Origin: Cycas panzhihuaensis
Taxonomy: Eukaryota; Cycadophyta
Direction: 5' to 3'
Assembly: GCA_023213395.1 (NCBI GenBank)
Contig: CM041465.1
Coordinates: forward strand, 149,427,741-149,491,740
Length of the DNA stretch: 64,000 nucleotides
Position 1 is the first letter of the stretch. The number at the start of each line of letters is the position of its first letter. This document shows positions 11,274 through 22,419 of this stretch, one piece after another. Both the position numbers and the translations under genes were made by a program. The notes below the pieces were generated by a model. The model saw only the letters and a program-made list of their open reading frames with translations, was not told where the DNA came from and ran no database searches.

Positions 11274-11503
11274 AAGGGGGAGTGTTGGAATATTAATGCA
11301 CATTTGTTTTGTCCCACATGCAAGTGGGTTCCACTCTCACTATATTAACATGTATTATAAATACACAACATAGTGTATCATATTGTATCCTGTTGTAATG
11401 ATGTTTTGTTAATACAATGGAGGTAACTTAAGGGTACCATTCAATCCTATGGAGGTGTTCTACTTTGTTTGTCAATATCTTATTGTAGGTTCTATTTTGA
11501 ACA
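11274..11503 (+). repeat. TR-GAG polypurine tract and 3' LTR, copy A
   Basis: AAGGGGGAG at 11,274-11,282 is followed by TGTTGGAATATTAATGC, a typical plant copia LTR start. The LTR spans 11,283-11,503 and ends in ACA, directly followed by the target duplication ATTTT. Confidence 0.9.
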
Positions 11504-12421
11504 ATTTTTTCACAAAATTTACAAATAATGATAAATGGGTAAATTTTTAAAAATTATAAATATAAAGGCCTAAATGATGAAATATGAATTTATGATAGAA
11601 GGAAAAAGTGTTTAGAATGTCATTTCTGATAGAGTTGTGAAGTCATATTTTAGAAAAGGCACAAAAAAATTTCTGCCTAAAAAAGCACCAAAGTAAAATC
11701 ATGCCAGATCAACTATCTCAAAATATGAACTTCAATATATCAAAAGTTACATTTTGATACATGAATTAACTTCCCCTTCTGCACCATCTGCAACCAACAA
11801 ATTACTTGAAATACCCTTGCAAGGTCCTTTGTGGGGTTGAGTAGGCAAAATCAGCAACCGTGAGAAAACTGCATAGATCTCACTAACTAGTAGATGAAAT
11901 TTGATGAGATTTATCTTAAAATGATCTTAACACATAAATATACCAAATTTCTTAATAAAACTTTCAGATCTTCAGCGTATAATTAAAGGATTTCATTAGG
12001 AAAAGTGCTTTAAATCACTTATCCACAAAATTTACCCTTTTGTCATAGCTAAAACTCACTATTTCAGGATGAATCTAAAGTTTCTGTAGAAGATAAAAAT
12101 GATCCTCTAATCGAGGTGACCTTTCATGCCAAATTTTATCAAATTCTGAGATGGTCAATTTTTTATAAAATTTTAGGCCTTTAATGCTTTCGGAATTTGT
12201 TTTAAGAATGAGCAGATTCAAAAACATGTATTCTTCACCTCCGAATTTCTTCACATATGGATAAAGTAGCAACATGCAAAATACTATAATTTTAAGCTCT
12301 CAAAATGTTAAAAAATAATTAATGCACTCTCAATACTTCACATTGAAGATGAAGGAGAGGCAAAATGACTCCATGCAAGTGGAATGGAGTGAATAGATCC
12401 AATTCTAACTCTGACACCACA
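11504..12421 (-). other. Copia-1 leader, outer part, copy A
   Basis: Sequence between the nested element and the Copia-1 5' LTR. The minus-strand frame at 12,075-12,275 (66 residues) has a counterpart at 45,271-45,471, but most differences between the two change the residue, so no selection is evident. The Copia-1 primer-binding site is at 12,408-12,419; it reads TGGTGTCAGAGT here and TGGTATCAGAGT in copy B. No gene seen. Confidence 0.75.
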
Positions 12422-12733
12422 TGAAGGAAGGATGGATCTAGGAGATAAATCACTCACATGCACACAATGGCAATGGAGAATGAAAAAGAAGATGAAACAA
12501 GATATGAGAGCAAGAATGCAGGTGAGAATGAATAATGACTCCCTCCTTGAGATTTCACCTCTTATTATTGAGGGTGAGCATTAGGGTTAGGATTTTCCCA
12601 CCTAATAACATGAACCTAAAATTACATCTAAATGCATATAAAGTACATTTCATTAAGAGACTAATGCTAATAATATATCCTAAGGTCACATAATTAATCT
12701 ACACAAATGACCTGGATACATTAACCTCTTTCA
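12422..12733 (-). repeat. Copia-1 5' LTR (unit 1)
   Basis: 312 bp, partner of 1,947-2,257. Next to the PBS on its left side and the ATTGA target duplication on its right. Confidence 0.93.
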
Positions 12734-13618
12734 ATTGATAAATTATATGACCGATAGTCAAAGCCATTTTTTAAGTAAAGAAGTATTTTTTAATGATTCC
12801 TATTGAATTATTTCTTTGGACAATCAAAATTTTTATAACTCCATTAACTTAATTACTCCCATGCTTGATTTGAATGCCCCAAACATGTCTCCCTCCCTCC
12901 CTCTCTTATACACACATCCACTACTATGTTTTAAAGGGAGGAATATTATAAACTTGATTAATACATCTAATTTCTCACCAACTGTTCCTTATGAAGATAT
13001 TGAGTACCTCCTCATCTTATTAATATTACTACCTAGCCATACATAATACTACTTCTCCTTAGTTTAGGTATATTGATGAGGCATGTAGGAGAAAATATCA
13101 AATGGTCCATAGTTACTTGGATGCTTCATGATCACTTTAGCCATCTTATTACCCAAAGTGGATTATACTTTGGTATCACTTATGCCAATAACATAACCAT
13201 ATATGAAATAGCATTTAGCCTTCTATATATAACTATTTCCATAAGAATGATATAAATGGTATTACCTTTTCATATGGTACATCTCAATCATCTTTGCTAA
13301 ACTAAAAGCTCTATACTAGAGTGGATGTACCTCAAGACTAAAGAATTAATGAGATAGTTTCAAAGCATCATAGTTTAGTATATATTATAAGAATTGAATG
13401 AGAAAATCAATAGTTTACTCAAGTTAATACTTGATTGGCATATTTACACTAGTAAACAATGCATTAGTCATTATGGAGGGGGTTTCTATTAGATAGGGCC
13501 CCTTATGCATTCCCCTTATCTCCACTTCCCTCTATATACCTATCATTACAGTAAATCTTTAGGATCCCCCATATCCTTTACACTCAACCTAAGTCACTCC
13601 ACATGCCATATTAGAACC
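12734..13618. repeat. Ancient repeat R1, copy a, middle fragment
   Basis: No gene. It aligns in the same direction with ~30,340-31,210. Shared landmarks are 'tatgttttaaagggaggaatatta', 'actacttctccttagttt', 'atgcttcatgatca' and 'taggatcccccatatcctttac'. Short plus-strand frames (12,816-13,046; 13,073-13,255; 13,505-13,699) persist in unit 2 only because the two units are recent copies. The homology with copy b does not preserve them. Confidence 0.75.
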
Positions 13619-13841
13619 CAATATGACCCTTATATAGACAAAAGAGGGTCTTTTGCATGTAATCCTATTGGTGGTCTAAGCGGCCTTACATTCTATTAGA
13701 CAGCATAGTTGCATTACATTCCATTAGTTAGTTTATTAGCTCAAGCACGAAGTTCCATAATTAACCTTATCTCTTAACCTATTGATAGATCTCCATATAA
13801 TAGTGCTTTACATAACTTAATGAGATTAGTTATATAATACA
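13619..13841 (-). repeat. Gypsy-1 3' LTR, truncated
   Basis: 223 bp aligning to 19,809-20,031 from 'tatgacccttatatagac' onward. About 195 bp of its outer end is missing; the sequence switches straight into R1. Its inner edge is '...taataca' followed by the polypurine tract (13,842-13,855; CTTAGGGGAGGGGA on the minus strand). Confidence 0.88.
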
Positions 13842-13859
13842 TCCCCTCCCCTAAGATAT

Positions 13860-15010
13860 TGAGTCCTCAAGGCATGTGAGATGTGGATGCTTTTTGATAA
13901 AATCATCGGATTCCCAAGTTACTTCATCAGAGTTGCAGCATGTCCACTATTTCAAATATTCTAAAATGGATTGATTCTAGAGACAGTATTGTCTAGTAGC
14001 TAGTATACATTCTGGAGGTACGGACAAGGTTTACTCTTCATCTAGAATTAAAAGGGTTGTTTGGGGAATATGGGTTTTTCTGAGACACTTCCGAAGATAG
14101 GATACGTGAAAAACATTATGGATGTTGGTGGTAGGGGGAAGGTCGAGAGAATATGCAAATTTACTAATATGTTTAAGGACTTTATACTAGGACTAAGTTT
14201 GCGGTTCTTATGATAGCAAAGGGATTGTTGCTTATAAGGTTGGAGACGAAGGAATACAAAATCACCAATATTGAAAGAGCGATCAGAGCGGTGATGGTTT
14301 GCTAATTATTTCATTCGATTCTAGGCCATAGATAGGTTCTATTTAAGGGTATGGAGAATTTGGTCCATATGCTATAGTTTTTTTTTTGTACCGCTTTCAT
14401 GTAAAGGTTGGTAGCCAAGGTGTGATGGGATAGTAGAGGATACACATAGAGAGCTAAAAATAGGGACATTCTAATGGCTAAATGATGTGAGGAGTTGTAC
14501 CAATACTCAGCTAGGGCTAGTCATGATGTCTATTTAGACTGGTGGTCAAATGTAAAGCAACATAAGTAGGTCTCTAGAGTTTTGTTAAGGACCTTAGATT
14601 GGCCATCAGTTTATGGATGATATGTCAAACTCATGTTGAATGATGTTCCTCATACACAAAATAGCTCTTGATAAAAGGAGCTAGTAATTTAGGGTCACAA
14701 TCATATATGATAGTGGATGGAAAACTGTGCAAATAAAATATTATTTGGATGTAAATGTTAGCGATACATGGAGCCTTATAGGTTGTGTGGATAGGTAAGA
14801 AGTGGGAATATTTTATCAACCTATCTATGACTACTAAAATAGAGTCAGATATAGAAGATAGTGGTAAGCCCGTTATAAACTCCATGGCAATATCTTACCA
14901 TTTACCTTGTGGGATGTGCAATGATTGAAGAAGGCCTAGTTGGAATTTTGTATTGCCTTTGTTACGTTGGCATGTGTCACATTCTGAGACAAAGGTAAGG
15001 ATGGTGGATT
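13860..15010 (-). pseudogene. Gypsy-1 integrase with chromodomain-like tail
   Basis: Zinc-binding CxxC 'CDTCQRNKG' is at about 14,960. The core at 14,631-14,885 is MEFITGLPLS...VVIDRLIKYSHFLPIHTTYKAP, the standard gypsy integrase core start; the first catalytic Asp is represented by Glu in 'MEF' (usually MDF). 'IYDCDPKLL' holds the second Asp region. Near 13,870-13,960 'SDEVTWESDDFIKKHP' resembles the end of a chromodomain, which targets chromovirus integration. Several stops; non-functional. Confidence 0.85.
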
Positions 15011-16960
15011 TTATTTTTGACCAAAAGAAATCAGAACGTATCCTACAATAAGTTTTATCAAAACTAGAATGACCATCAAGAGGGGAAGAATGATATTCTA
15101 ATAAAATCTATGGAATAAAAGCTAAGTGGGGGTGTACGAATATGCAATTTTAGTATAAGAGAAGATTATTATAGATGGACAAATCCTTATAAGTGTGGAC
15201 CTTATCAACTTAATGTGTGAAATCAGGTTGGGTTTGGTTAGATGTGGCTAAGTCCTATATCCATATCGCTTATGGGGAAGAAATGGCACAAATGGTTGGG
15301 TGCTTAGTGTGACCTATGTTATCGTCAAGTGTAGGGGAAGGTAGACTCAAGAGAGCATCTACTATAATGTTATCTTTCCTCTTTTTATATGTGATTATAA
15401 GATCAAAAACTTAGAGGCTGTTGACCCATTTAGCCTACTGTTCTGAGAGGACTAGTTGATCTAGTAAGCGATGAAGGCTATGATGATCAGTGAGGATAGT
15501 AGATTTAGAACCCAGTAGATACTGTCACCATTTTTAAATGGCATGGAGGATGGCCCATATTTCCTTTTGATAGGTAGACAGTCTACGCTCATGATCTTTG
15601 AGTTTTTAACTTTCAAAGGTGATGGGGTGGAAGTCTTGCATTAAGACTGTACCCAATCCAAACCTAGAGGCATTGCATTCTAATTAGAAAGGTCGAGTAA
15701 AGTCAAGAGAGGCTAAAACTTGGGTGGTTTCCATGACCTCCTTTAGATGGAGAAATGCCTCATTGGCTAAGGGGGGGCATTAGAAAGAATCCTTCCAAAG
15801 TAAGTGGGTTAAGGGTATGGTTAGTATGGCATAATTTTAAATGAACTAATGATAGAATCCAGTAAGTCCTGGGAAATCCTATAATTAGGTCAGGGTTTTT
15901 GAGGTTGGCCAATTAGTGATGACAAAGATTATATCAGGATCCACCCAAACCCCTATAAAGGATATAATATGACCAAGGTATTATAGTTCAAATTTTCCAA
16001 ACTCACATTTAGAGAGTTTAGTATATAGTTTATTCTTAGTTAGGATTTGAATGATTGTTTCTAGATGCGAGATGTGAGTAGGCATATTTGAGCTATAGAT
16101 AAGAATATCATTGAAGAAGACAATGATAAATTTTCATAGGTATGGGAAAAAGATCTTGTTCATGAGGACCTCAAAAGTGGCTGGAACATTACATAGGCCA
16201 AAGGGCATGACCTGGAACTCAAAGCAGCCATGGTGGGTTCATAAAGCCATTTTATGTTGATCCTCTAGTAAGATAGGGATTTAGTAATATCCTGACTATA
16301 AATCAAGTTTGGTAAAAATTGCACCACCAAGGATCTCATCTAATATATTATCAATTCATAGAATGGAGAACTTGTTTTTTATGGTGATTTTATTAAGCAC
16401 ACGATAGTCAACGCAAAGTCAGAAAGAGCTATCCTTTTTACGAACTAAAACGATGAGTGCCACACACAGGCTTTTACTCGGTTAGATGATACACATGTCC
16501 AACAATTCCCTCATGATTTTTATTTTTTATTCTTTTGGAAATAAGAGTTCCTATATGGTTGAAGGCTAATTGGATCATGTGAATTTTGTAACTCAATAGT
16601 ATGATAACAACCTTGATCAGGCAGGGGGCTACCGGGTAACAGATCAAATACAAATTGGTATCGATCTAATACTTATTGGATATCAGGGTGAGTACTTAAA
16701 GGGGCCTAGATATAGTTGAGACAAATGATGTATCCTTTATTACCATTAAGTTGTTAGCGTATTCAGGTGGTTGAGATTACTTTATTTGGAGGGGCTTACA
16801 TCCCATAAAGTTTATGTGAGCAGCCCATGTAATCTTTGAATATAATGAATGGGGTCATGGGTGAGTTATTGATGCTATACGTTCCTAGAGTCTGGAGCCA
16901 TTATATGCCAAGAATTGCATCTAACCCACTTATGGATAGGGAATAAAAATTAGAGATAAG
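15011..16960 (-). pseudogene. Gypsy-1 reverse transcriptase and RNase H remnant
   Basis: Minus-strand translation gives '[18 protein letters not shown]', 'FTKLDLxSGYY', '[20 protein letters not shown]' and the catalytic box at ~16,104-16,130. The box reads FFNDILIYS, where FFDDILIYS is expected; unit 2 keeps FFDDIL. Downstream pieces correspond to the RNase H region around 15,400-15,700. Multiple stops. It would convert element RNA to DNA; this copy lacks a catalytic Asp. Confidence 0.88.
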
Positions 16961-17300
16961 GGTATATGAGCCAATGTGGATCATGAGGTTTTTTATTATT
17001 CCTGCACAATGAAGGGTGTGATGACCAGGTAAGGAGCAAGTAAAGCCTATTTTAGGTTCTATGTAAAGATTCAACTATCGAGAAATGGAGATATCAGTGA
17101 AATTTAGTGATGCACCACTATCAATCAAAATGGTAATTAGGGATTTTCAAAGTATTCCTTTGTCTTAGAGTAGTTCAGTACATGCAGTGGAGGTAACAGC
17201 TGATAAGGAAACTTCAGATTCAGGGGTTAGGGGCAACTCATTAGTAGGGTGGTCTTGGTGTTCATCATCATATTCATGCTTAATCTCAAGGTCATCTTTC
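16961..17300 (-). pseudogene. Gypsy-1 aspartic protease remnant
   Basis: The minus strand shows ILIDSGASLNF with the catalytic DSG at 17,114-17,122. A downstream 'LDAILGI*WLQTLGTYSIN' follows (about 16,840-16,920), which is typical of the stretch after protease in Tekay/Del-type chromoviruses. The family label is tentative. Confidence 0.8.
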
Positions 17301-18381
17301 AAAGATAAGTCTAGGTTAATTGGGAAGACCATCTTCCTAGATTTACATATTCTACCGTGACCAGAGGTCCATTTTTTGGAACATTGTATTCATATACTAG
17401 CTTCTTGATGATGTTGTACCTCTACTAGAGTGATGTGTATAGACTTCAAAGATGGTTCCTTAGTGCACTACTTAAGAGATGTAGATGGGATGTCATTTGG
17501 CCATGGGTACGATCATTGGTAATCAGTTGGATGTGGTCTTTGGGACCAAGCAGTATCAGCTTGTCAGCATCGTGAAAGGTAGGCGAAGTCTCATCTAAAT
17601 GGAGGAGGCCTTTTTGTAGCAAACTCTGATTCTATTGCTTTATCCATATTAATTACATCTTTTAGAGTAGAGAGGGAGATTATCTTCAGGCACATTTGGA
17701 TATGTTCTTTAAGCCCAACACATACATATGTATCTCTGTCTGTTTATTGAGTTGTTGGTTAACTTGATTATGTAAAGATTAGAACTCATCAATGTATACT
17801 TCGATAGAGGATACTTACTTTAATCGTGTCAGTTATGTGAAGAAAGATTGGTTCCAAGTGTCTTCATACTGCTCAAAAAAATAGGTAGAGAAGTATGCCC
17901 AAGATTGGCTAGAAGGATACTCTCGCTTTTACCATCGGAACTAATGGTATACCTTCCCATCTAAGTGGATGGAAGCAAATGTAAGTTGTTCATTTATTGA
18001 CATTGGGTTAAATATAAAGTAGGACTCTAATTTACTAATCCAACTTCATGCACTATCCTTGTTGAGATCCAGATCAAATGTAGGTATGTTGATCTTATGA
18101 TAAAATGGTTGCTACTGGCATGGAGGTAGAGGTATGGTTTGTTGTTGTGTGGGGCTGACTAGAGATGGATCAAAGACATTATTCAACCTCTAAAGTACCC
18201 ATTGGACATCATCATGGGATGTTAGGTTTAACAATTTTGTGTGAAATTCTGTTTGTATGGTAGTTACTTCATTTTTAACCTCCTTGTGTATGTGGTTGAA
18301 ATCTTCCTTGATTTTTTCTTGAATATTGGTGACTTAGGCCTCAAGTGCCAAGATTTTATCATTGTCACTTTGAGGACCCAT
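17301..18381 (-). pseudogene. Gypsy-1 gag remnant
   Basis: The likely start ATG is at 18,381 (MGPQSDNDKILALEA, then a stop). Around 18,080-18,150 is 'INIPTFDLDLNKDSA*SWISKLESYF', matching the retrotransposon gag motif 'P-x-F-D-G...W-x-x-x-x-E-x-Y-F'. Later pieces read 'YIDEF*SLHNQVN' and 'GLKEHIQ'. It would form the particle shell. Heavily interrupted. Confidence 0.8.
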
Positions 18382-19613
18382 GGAAAAAGGGCATATGGTG
18401 GTGGGAATAGGTAGAAAGAAGAGGGATGAATGAAGTGGGAAAGATCAAGAAAGAACAGGATCTAAGAATTAGGGAGTTATTAAGGGGAAGAGAAAGGGGC
18501 AAATAGGGGGATTGTGGGGTGTCTATAGCCTATTGACCCTAAAAATTTACATAAGTAAGAGATCAGGTTCTCTTTAAACAAGTGTGAAAATCTCATTCAG
18601 ATGGGATAAATGAGGTGTGGGGGGGTTGGGGTGGTGGGGCCCACCGATGACTAGGTACTAAAAAACATAAAAATTACTGGTATGTACCAACCTAATGCAA
18701 ATTGACCAGTACATTATGTTGATCAAAACGAAGTACATAGTTGTAAGAATAAATTTCCTTACTAAATTTTTTTCTCTTTCCTGTAGTGAGTCTGACTACG
18801 CTGATAGGGTTTGAGTTCAGGCAAAAGAGGAAATTCTTGTTTAAAATATAAGGTGACTTACAGTCTGAATCTAGAAGTGGAATATGTATACCAGAGTATC
18901 CTACCAACCACTAAACAAGGTGTGCTTGGTCTTATAGACCTGCCAATAAACTATAAAAGTTTGGGCTGGTAGTTTCGTGGTGCTAACCACTAAGCACTAT
19001 ACTACAAGACTTCAACGGTCAATAGTTGCTTATGCTAGGAAGGAATTGGGACCTAAAGGGGTCGTCTTATATATCTGAAGATATGTGGAGATGCGCTTTT
19101 ATAACCAAGTTCTGTCTAGGGCTTAGTTCAGGAGTGTTATCTCTAGTCCTTCACATAAAGGGTGGAAGAGCCACGATGCGCTTAGCCAAAATGATAGATC
19201 CCTCTGATATTTAAAGACCCCTACTACAGGGTCTTTATCTAACTACTTGGGTAGTTTTCCAACAGAGTTATCTACTTGGGAAAGGAGGTGGAAGGGAGAA
19301 AGGGTAGCTGCCTAACGGAGTTATCTACCCTTCAGACATAATTTAATGCAAAATTTAAAATATAGAAATGAAATTAAAACTAGATAAAAAATAAAAGGAT
19401 AAAGTACAGGCATTACCTGGGGTGAAAAAATTCCCCTTTTCTCCTGACTCTTGGACTACCTTGGTACCATTCCTTAATCTATATAGAGAGAGTACTAAGT
19501 AAAGGTCTTTCCTCGATCTCTAACAGGGTAGAGAGTACTTGATCTATCAAGAAAAAGAAAATTTATGATTTCCTGGGCAGCTTCCTATGATCATAACATA
19601 GCTTTGATACCAC
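18382..19613 (-). other. Gypsy-1 5' leader and primer-binding site (unit 1)
   Basis: About 1.2 kb of leader. A 71-codon minus-strand frame (18,692-18,907) and a plus-strand one (19,026-19,214) occur, but differences from unit 2 are mostly residue-changing, so I do not call genes. The PBS at 19,601-19,612 reads TGGTATCAAAGC, an initiator-Met type site, abutting the LTR. Confidence 0.8.
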
Positions 19614-20031
19614 TGAGATATTTTTTCTCACAAGCACTCCTTCAGATAGTAGAAAATTGATAATCATAACCACTTTGTTCTATCCAATAGGAAAAATACA
19701 TTAATAAAGAACTTCACAAGAATACAAGAGCACCAAATGTTTACCAAAATAGAGAGTATCACAGCATGATCTTTATAAAAAGTTACATCCAGATAACTAT
19801 CATTTATAATTTATGACCCTTATATAGACAACAGAGAGTCTTTTGCATGTAATCCTATTGGTGGCCTAAGCGGCCTTACATTCTATTGGATAGCATGGCG
19901 GCCTTGCATACCATTGACCAGCTTATTGACTCATGCATGAAATTCCATAATTAACCTTATCTCTTAACCTATTGATAGCTCTTTATATAATAGTGTTTTA
20001 CATAACTTAGCGAGACGAGTTATGTAATATA
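19614..20031 (-). repeat. Gypsy-1 5' LTR (unit 1)
   Basis: 418 bp, starting 'tgagatatttt' and ending 'gtaatata' on the plus strand. Its inner ~220 bp matches the truncated 3' LTR. The same LTR is at 52,805-53,222 in unit 2. Confidence 0.9.
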
Positions 20032-22419
20032 GAGCCTCATCTCCTAGAGTATCCCTCTCATTAAAACCTAATGAATAGTTTCCTAAAAATTATAATTAGT
20101 ATAAGTATCGTAAATTTCATTTAATTTATAATCATAATGTAAATAATAATGGGGTTAGATGTGAAAGAATAAAAAAGCAGAATATATAATTTTCGTTATA
20201 AAATAAGCTTAGCACAATATTTCTCATAATATCAAGGAGGGTATAATCCTTGAACTATTTATACTAAATCCTTTAATACCTCTCTAATGTTTCCCAAATA
20301 CATATGTTTAATAGAAAAGCCTTTCTCTAAAACCCAATGGATTATCTAGTAGAGATCTATTAGTTTTTTTATTGTTCATCATCATATTTATTAATTAATA
20401 TACATCAATGAATATTTATAATGGAAAAAAGAAAGAGAACATGGTTTTTTTTGCATTTCCTTTCAAAGGAAATTACTCACAACATATTTTTAACCCTAAA
20501 TAATCAATTACTTCTTTGCCACTACTCATGTTAAGGAAACTCTAATGCTAGCATAACTATTATACTAAACCCAACCACTTCATATGGCACATGACAATAG
20601 AGGAAATAAAATATAAAGTGCTTGCATATTTAAAGCCACATCTTATGCCTTTATCTCAACTAGTGATATGGTCTTTGTATCCTCTCAATTATCTTAGCTA
20701 TGCAATTCCTTTATATTGTGCTTATGCAAAGGAAACAATGCATAAGATAGAAACAACAAGAGAAATATAAAAATTAGAAATTAAATCCAATTTAATTCAT
20801 CAAATGGAGGAAAGTATAGTACGTAAGAGAGAAACTTAGTTATATTTCTCTATCAACCCTCAACTAATCATCAACATACTTTTCCTAATCATTCATTAAC
20901 TTTATCATATTCTCATTAATTTATTTAAATAACATAACTTAAATTGGTAATTATGATTAGTTTATATTTATTGCCTAGAAATATATCCTTCATAGAACTA
21001 GTTTTTCAATTAATATTATCATGATCTATATCCTAAAATAATCCATCCCCTAAGGGATCAAGAAATTATAAATGACTTTCAATCTTTATGAACGAGTCTT
21101 TAAATTAATGATAGACTTTTCTAAGTAAGGCACCCGCCAACCATGAATGTGAAGAACTCTCCTAAACTACTAGAAAATATACATACAATTCACTCTATTA
21201 TATATTCATTTATTGCCAAATCATCTTATATATATCATAAATGTTTTATTTCCTTCTATTTACCTTCTACCTTTATTTTAGGTTACAAAACCATCCTTTT
21301 TTAGGATGTTATTTTGAATCTATTACTCACCATGCCCTTTTTTCTCTCCTTACTAATTTACAAGGGTGGGCTATAATTATCCCAAGTCTCCCTTATAAAG
21401 ATTCTTGGAACATTCTTAGAGAGCCTCCTTAAACTGTCTCATACCTTTGGTAGTTATTCTATTTAATAATATTAATAAGTGAAGAAATTTCCCTCAAGGA
21501 TAGAAGTAACCCATCTCTTAATAGTAATATTTGAGAATATGAAAGATATATTACTAAGATGTTGCACATTATCTTAGAGATCCTCCTTAGAGTTTCTTGT
21601 ATCTTTGGTAGTTAGCTTATTTGATAATATTAATAGTTGAGATAAATTTTCTCAAGGATAGAATTAACTCATACCTTAATGGTAATATTTGAGAATTTAA
21701 AGGATCCACTACTAATATGGTATCCATGAAGCTTGGCAACTTAAGGTTAAAGCTTGCCTATCTTTAAGAGTTATTAGGAAGGGTAAAATTATTGATTTTA
21801 TAAGAAATCTAAAAATACACTCAAACAACTTTGTATTATTTAGAAAATGCTACTATAATTATAGCACTTCTTTTTTTTTTCAATTATATGAATATAATAG
21901 TACCATGATGATTGTAGCTTAAGTAATTAGTAACATATACCATATTCATTGCTTTAGGCTTATCCCTACAATTTTAAATAAATGTATCTTATGAAACATA
22001 ATAATATCATAATAATGGCCTCTTCCTAATGAATAAATACCAATCTTATTTTATATCATAATCTATGATTTCAAATATAACTCTTCTTTTCTTAAAATAG
22101 GGATAAAGAGAGATCTATTATTCTAAACACATTCTTTATCTTTATTAATCACAAGTGGATGGTGATCATATGTTACTTACCTCTAGATTCTAGTAGTCAT
22201 ATTAGTAGCACTACAATAAAGGAAGAAGGCTTTAATCAATCACATGATTTTTATTATTTGATAACCTCTTCTTCATCAAAAAATTCATAAGAAGATGGTG
22301 ATATCTTATTTACATAGACACATGGAAGTATAATTTCTCTCCAAAAGATGATTATTTTTCCATAAGAATATTCATTCATTTCAATGAGGATAAGAGAAAC
22401 AAAGAGCTACTATTACAAT
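20032..22419. repeat. R1-linked non-coding DNA (unit 1)
   Basis: Bases 20,036-~20,260 continue R1 copy a and match 31,225-31,429 plus 38,100-38,205 ('taatttataatcataatgtaa', 'ggggttagatgt', 'cacaatatttctcataatatcaa'). From 20,260 to 22,419 I found no gene, no LTR and no relative elsewhere in unit 1. The unit 2 counterpart is 53,223-55,603. Around 21,241-21,432 the plus-strand frame is identical in length in both units, but this stretch is also highly similar at DNA level, so it is weak evidence of coding. Confidence 0.7.
21409..21725. repeat. Two tandem copies of a ~159-bp unit
   Basis: 21,409-~21,567 and ~21,568-21,725 share 'agcctcctt/atcctcctt', 'cctttggtagtta', 'taataatattaata', 'tctcaaggatagaa' and 'ggtaatatttgagaat'. 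They differ at perhaps a fifth of sites, so the tandem repeat is old. Repeated in unit 2 at about 54,592-54,908. Confidence 0.75.

Larger units (their letters stand above)
8369..11503 (+). mobile_element. TR-GAG element, copy A (non-autonomous LTR retrotransposon)
   Basis: 3,135 bp, plus strand, inserted in Copia-1. It has short LTRs (8,369-8,580 and 11,283-11,503) and a perfect 5-bp target duplication ATTTT (8,364-8,368 and 11,504-11,508). A PBS lies just inside the left LTR and a polypurine tract just before the right one. A long leader is followed by a single gag-like ORF. There is no protease, integrase, reverse transcriptase or RNase H, and no room for them. This matches the published description of plant TR-GAG elements (LTRs plus gag only). 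It would need enzymes from a full copia relative. Confidence 0.92.
1947..12733 (-). mobile_element. Copia-1: Ty1/copia LTR retrotransposon carrying a nested element
   Basis: Minus-strand element bounded by LTRs at 1,947-2,257 and 12,422-12,733 (TG...CA ends, inverted TGAA/TTCA tips). It is flanked by a perfect 5-bp target duplication ATTGA (1,942-1,946 and 12,734-12,738). Reading leftward from the right LTR come PBS, leader, gag, protease remnant, integrase, reverse transcriptase, RNase H and polypurine tract, which is the copia order (IN before RT). Many stops and frameshifts interrupt the polyprotein. A separate plus-strand LTR element (8,369-11,503) is inserted in its leader, so Copia-1 itself is ~7.65 kb. 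The LTRs differ at roughly 6-7% of sites by eye. Confidence 0.93.
13619..20031 (-). mobile_element. Gypsy-1: chromovirus-like Ty3/gypsy element (unit 1)
   Basis: Minus-strand element inserted in R1. The right (5') LTR is 19,614-20,031. The left (3') LTR survives only as ~13,619-13,841. PBS, leader, gag, protease, RT, integrase, chromodomain-like tail and polypurine tract follow in Ty3/gypsy order (RT before IN). Stops are numerous, so it is dead. The same truncated structure occurs in unit 2, so the 3' LTR loss predates the duplication. No target duplication can be read because the left end is deleted. Confidence 0.9.

Noticed and set aside
12816-13699. Three short plus-strand frames repeated at 46,012-46,895
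   Set aside because: They are in R1, not preserved in R1 copy b, and match no known family.
18692-18907. 71-residue minus-strand frame present in both units (also 51,883-52,098)
   Set aside because: Most differences between units change the residue, and it lies in the Gypsy-1 leader; persistence reflects recent duplication.
21241-21432. 63-residue plus-strand frame nearly identical in unit 2
   Set aside because: The surrounding DNA is equally conserved, so there is no sign of selection on protein; no recognisable domain.
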